Source: Chionoecetes opilio | Taxonomy: Eukaryota; Arthropoda; Malacostraca; Decapoda; Majidae | Direction of reading: 5' to 3' | Assembly (NCBI GenBank): GCA_016584305.1 | Contig: JACEEZ010011597.1 | Location: 125,001-189,000, forward strand | Length of the DNA: 64,000 nucleotides | Shown here: piece by piece, positions 61,272-64,000 of the stretch | How positions within the stretch are numbered: position 1 is the first letter of the stretch | Layout: each line of letters begins with the position of its first letter | The notes under the pieces: model-generated | Told to the model about the DNA's origin: nothing | What the model saw: the letters and a program-made list of their open reading frames with translations, nothing else | Databases searched by the model: none | Program-made: the position numbers and the translations under genes

Positions 61272-61558
61272 GTATAAAGGACCCAGTGGTGAATGTGCTG
61301 ATGCTGGTAGGAGTCGGGCTGGGCATCTCATCAGTGCTACTCATCGTCGTCTGTATCTGGTGCCACCGCAAGCACGTCAAGCGGCGGGAGGAGGGAGCGT
61401 TGCCTCACCACGTGCACGTGTGTGAGCGCGGCGCACGCTTTGCCTCAGTGGACAGTGTAGGCCACAGCGGTATTGACGTATATCATGTTTGCCCTCTTTG
61501 CATAGGCTGTCCTCCTTACTACACTGAGAAGAGCATGGAGTACACGCTGGAGTACTAG
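61272..61558 (+). CDS. Terminal exon: transmembrane helix, cytoplasmic tail, stop
   Basis: Two bases complete the sixth LDLa Cys, then IKDPVVN and a hydrophobic helix VLMLVGVGLGISSVLLIVVC followed by the basic stop-transfer IWCHRKHVKRR. The tail is about 62 residues and contains HHVHVCERGARFASVDS, a Cys-rich stretch CPLCIGCPPYY and the C-terminus MEYTLEY before TAG. By topology the CUB and LDLa domains are extracellular. The Cys cluster near the membrane could be palmitoylated, and the last residues (L-E-Y) fit a hydrophobic-x-hydrophobic PDZ ligand; both points are inference. Acceptor TCACTGTGCAG; phase 1 matches 58135. Confidence 0.95.
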
Positions 61559-61649
61559 CCAGGGCTGCTACCTGTACAACAAGAGTAACACATCCCGGCC
61601 AACACACAACAGGCTCACCCCCTCAACTTCATTCCTTAGGTGGAGACTG

Positions 61650-61657
61650 AACACACA

Positions 61658-61720
<63 letters not shown>
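61650..61720. repeat. (CA)n microsatellite in the probable 3' UTR
   Basis: About 70 bases of CA repeat starting 92 bases after the stop codon. No AATAAA was seen close by, so the transcript end is not placed. Confidence 0.9.
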
Positions 61721-61721
<1 letters not shown>

Positions 61722-61725
61722 GTCA

Positions 61726-61990
61726 CGTCATGATGGTTAAGTGGATAGAGCTTTGGCCTACCATTCTGTGATTAGCCGGTACGATTCCTCGCTTGCATTT
61801 TTCACTGATAAATTTGGGCGGTTATTGTCCCCCTTGAGCAAGGGGATGGAAGTGTGTGATATGTGAGGTCCCAGCATTACCCAAAGATCGGTCATAATGG
61901 GCTCAAAGATCGGTCATAATGAGCTCAAAGCTCACTCCGGAGGGTAAAGCTGGCGATCGCGAGTTCGGCTCGCGTTGACAAAGATCATGG
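61726..61990 (+). mobile_element. tRNA-like SINE (S4)
   Basis: TGATGGTTAAGTGGATAGAGC resembles an A box and GGTACGATTCC a B box, followed by a non-tRNA body. A 20-base unit with GATCGGTCATAATG is repeated in tandem (about 61886-61925). Probably SINE-derived. Confidence 0.55.
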
Positions 61991-62296
61991 GTGAATTACA
62001 CAGTCGAACCATCAAGCTGGCTCTGCCTCTCCTGCTTCAAAACATTGTCAATCTCCTAAAGCGGTAGTTGGAGAGAGGACCTGCCTTTTTGTGATAAAAG
62101 GGAATGTACTGAAACTCAAGAGATCTCATTTTGCACGTAAAATACAATGATTTCATTTGGTCAACAGACATTTTTGTCAGGTTATGATTACTGTGTCAGC
62201 TGATTCTAATATGGTGAAGGGTAGTGATGACATCCCCCTTACAGCAAGTTCAATTGTAAGTACTTCTGATGATTTAACTCGTTAAAGGAATCATAG
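61991..62296. other. Downstream sequence, unassigned
   Basis: No gene or element recognised. Confidence 0.5.
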
Positions 62297-62546
62297 GCCC
62301 GTACGGCGTACCAAGAGTCATGATGAAGGTCAAGCGACGAACGACCGAGGAAGGGTACCATAAAAGGGATATTATTCAGAACGAAGAGCAGCGACGACGG
62401 TCGAAGGTCGGCACAAAGACACGGGTACCCCCGTGTCTTCGTGCCGACCTTCGTCGCTGCTCTTCGTTCCGAAAAATATCCCTTTTATGGTACCCTTCCT
62501 CGGTCGTTCGTCGCTCGACCTTCATCATGACTCTTGGTACGGGCCA
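62297..62546. mobile_element. Compact 250-bp near-perfect palindrome
   Basis: Arms of about 115-120 bases: GGCCCGTAC... and ACCAAGAGTCATGATGAAGG on the left are mirrored on the right, meeting at ACACGGGTAC/CCCCGTGT near 62424. A few single-base differences and a small insertion (GGCGT) distinguish the arms. It could be a foldback MITE; no target duplication was identified. Confidence 0.85.
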
Positions 62547-62569
62547 TAGACTGCATATGAGAAGGTTAG

Positions 62570-62902
62570 TCTTTTTTTTTTTTTGTGCCTATAGCACCTA
62601 TAGGCAGTGACTTCTAAGGCTCGGATGGTAGACTCTGGAGGTTCACTCGAGGGCTGTGATGGTTGGCCCTCGCCCAAGGTGGCGCAGGCAGGATTTTTAT
62701 AGTGACGCCTGCGATTAGAGGCTCATGCCTCCCCCCTGTGGCCTCCGATGCACTCGCAATCGAAGGTAGAGTTAATGGGCAGGGCATGTGGGTGTTTAGG
62801 TCACTCGACGGTGCAGAAAGATTTTTGTTTTCGTCGGGGATCGAACTCGGGTCTCCGAGAACGCCACTCAGCGACGCTAACCACTCTGCTATCGCCTCCC
62901 TA
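62570..62902 (-). mobile_element. SINE S1, best-preserved copy
   Basis: T tail at 62570-62585; body with CTCGCCCAAGGTGG; head at 62838-62900 whose complement has A box TAGCAGAGTGGTTAGCG and B box GAGTTCGATCC. It serves as the reference for the four other S1 copies. Confidence 0.88.
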
Positions 62903-63231
62903 AAGTCTATGTGGAGACGTAAGCAAATGAACATGATTTGGTTTTCATAGAAGTTTGTAGTGAGATGTGCAAATTTAGGTTCCCGCTGAGAAGTGTTTTG
63001 TCATCAAAAGTGGAACAGGATAAAGGTATTGACGAAATATAAATTAACAGTGATAATGCTGCAGGGAAAATAATGCAACTGATTGAGGGAAAATAACTGT
63101 TGGAAGGATGTGAGAAGATGAAAGAAGGTTAATGAGTCTAAAACATAAATCCATGAAAAGTCAAGGAATAGATGTAAGATGCATGAGGATAAGATGGAAA
63201 TATTTTAACAAACATGAGGGAAAATCAATTA
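62903..63231. other. AT-rich downstream sequence
   Basis: No recognised element. Confidence 0.5.
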
Positions 63232-64000
63232 CACTTACTTGACCCTCCATTTAGCAGATTCCTATACAACAGATTTCGGATTTAATGGACCAAACCTAGA
63301 GGTTCAGGAGTTGTCCAGTTGATTCTGAAGTGTCTGTGTATGAGTTATGCATAGGCTAAGATGCATATGAAATTAGGAAAGTAAAAGAATTTGACACTTC
63401 TGTGTACAAATGGCGTGTGCAAGAATACTCCTTTGGAATAAGTGTGCGAGGTTGTGAGAGCGCTACGTCAGCTGGAAAGCTTATCAAAAACTCATAGGGT
63501 GAGTGTAATATCGTAATTGTCCTCTGTTGTCTTTATTTTGCCAGTTTTACATTGTTCATTTGCTTGATTATAATGTTTGTGCATTTTAAACTGTTAGTTT
63601 ACTTTACGGCATGCTACCACTCTGTTTTTGTTATATCCATTACCTGTAACGACCACTTCAATTTAACGGACGTTTGGCTTTAGCAGACCACTTCTACTTC
63701 TTCTTTCTATTTAACGTCAGTTTTCCTGTAATTTTTATGAGGTTAAACGGCCGATGATACACTTCCAACTATGTACAGGGAGGTCCCGAAGATAGGAGCA
63801 GTTAGGTTCCATCTGGCATACTCGTAAAGCCAAATCTCGTATAACGAAACACATAACTAATGGTAAAATATAGGTTTGGTTCCAGGACCCCAACAATTAA
63901 AAAAAAAAAAAAGACATGTTTTTCAAGCTATCATAAAATTTGGTAATATTTAGTAGGGGTGCGAGAATCCCTTGAGGAATCCTATGATCCCTGGTGATAT
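63232..64000. mobile_element. P7-type Tigger-like element, nested and truncated by the window edge
   Basis: The left end has CTTGACCCTCCATTTAGCAG; 63655-63690 has TTTAACGGACGTTTGGC of the right subterminal region. A LINE 3' scrap (about 63690-63772, as at 58515-58605) interrupts it, and a P2 element follows. Confidence 0.5.
63776..64000. mobile_element. Type P2 element, left end only
   Basis: Starts CAGGGAGGTCCCGAAGATAG after TA, is close to the 50043 copy, and runs off the window. Confidence 0.85.

Larger units (their letters stand above)
9955..61558 (+). other. Gene model: LEV-10/Culd-like multi-CUB, LDLa, single-pass membrane protein (nine visible exons)
   Basis: Nine exons give roughly 620 residues: CUB-a (C half), CUB-b, CUB-c, CUB-d, LDLa, transmembrane helix, short tail and stop. 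From 25107 on, every junction is in phase: 25339/48859, 49047/55376, 55573/58022 and 58135/61272 are all phase 1, and 24820/25107 is phase 2. Known relatives are C. elegans LEV-10 (several CUBs, one LDLa, one membrane span; clusters acetylcholine receptors), fly Culd (photoreceptor endocytic trafficking) and Neto (two CUBs plus LDLa; glutamate receptor auxiliary). By architecture this gene is most like LEV-10, an inference from domain count and order. The signal peptide and at least half a CUB are missing on the left. Introns are packed with transposons. The junctions 10162/10856 and 12489/24600 do not match in phase, so small exons or base errors are likely there. Confidence 0.82.

Noticed and set aside
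61493..61520. A tiny intron (GTATAT...GCATAG) in the terminal exon
   Set aside because: At 28 bases it is too short to splice, and skipping it would break the frame that ends in YTLEY.
9955..61558. Assigning the gene as Neto
   Set aside because: Order CUB-LDLa-TM fits, but at least four CUBs are present while Neto has two; LEV-10-like is the better description.

Overview
The window looks like nuclear DNA of a decapod crustacean, probably a crab. It has spliceosomal introns with GT/AG borders, long TA, CA/GT and AAT microsatellites, tRNA-derived SINEs, several LINE families whose 3' ends read into 'ACTAGGTAAATA'-type sequence, and many TA-flanked terminal-inverted-repeat DNA elements. The host assignment is inferred from these repeats and was not checked against a database.

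The only host gene I can support is on the + strand, spread over about 51.6 kb from 9955 to 61558. Nine exons are visible: a CUB C-terminal half (9955), a CUB in two exons (10856, 12300), a CUB in two exons (24600, 25107), a CUB in two exons (48859, 55376), one LDL-receptor class A exon (58022), and a terminal exon with a transmembrane helix, short cytoplasmic tail and stop (61272-61558). CUB repeats followed by one LDLa, one membrane span and a short tail is the architecture of the LEV-10 / Culd / Neto group of receptor-clustering or trafficking proteins. At least four CUBs make it closer to LEV-10 than to two-CUB Neto. The 5' end lies to the left of the window or was not recognised. The four exons from 9955 to 24820 need one-base corrections, all at short homopolymers, to read as CUB domains; the five exons from 25107 onward read cleanly with matching intron phases.

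Nearly everything else is transposon sequence in the introns. 1-1.5 kb: GC-rich remnant of a transposase-like gene. 2.2-4.6 kb: TA arrays around two pogo/Tigger-like elements. 12.5-22.2 kb: minus-strand LINE copies of one family, one holding a 1.4-kb foldback element. 26.6-46.5 kb: nested Tigger-like elements, hAT-like elements, SINEs, a Jockey-like LINE, a 1.1-kb foldback and a LINE ORF1 region. 49.1-54.4 kb: Tigger-like elements nested in each other, then a LINE reverse transcriptase interrupted by a MITE with a clear target duplication. 58.2-61.0 kb: a triple nest (element in LINE in element) in one intron. 62.3 kb to the end: a short palindrome, a SINE and truncated DNA elements.

No prokaryotic operon, CRISPR array, genuine tRNA or rRNA gene was found. 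Sequence at about 15.5-19 kb and 29.6-36 kb shows stretched or shrunken homopolymers relative to sister repeats in the window, so consensus quality there may be poor.
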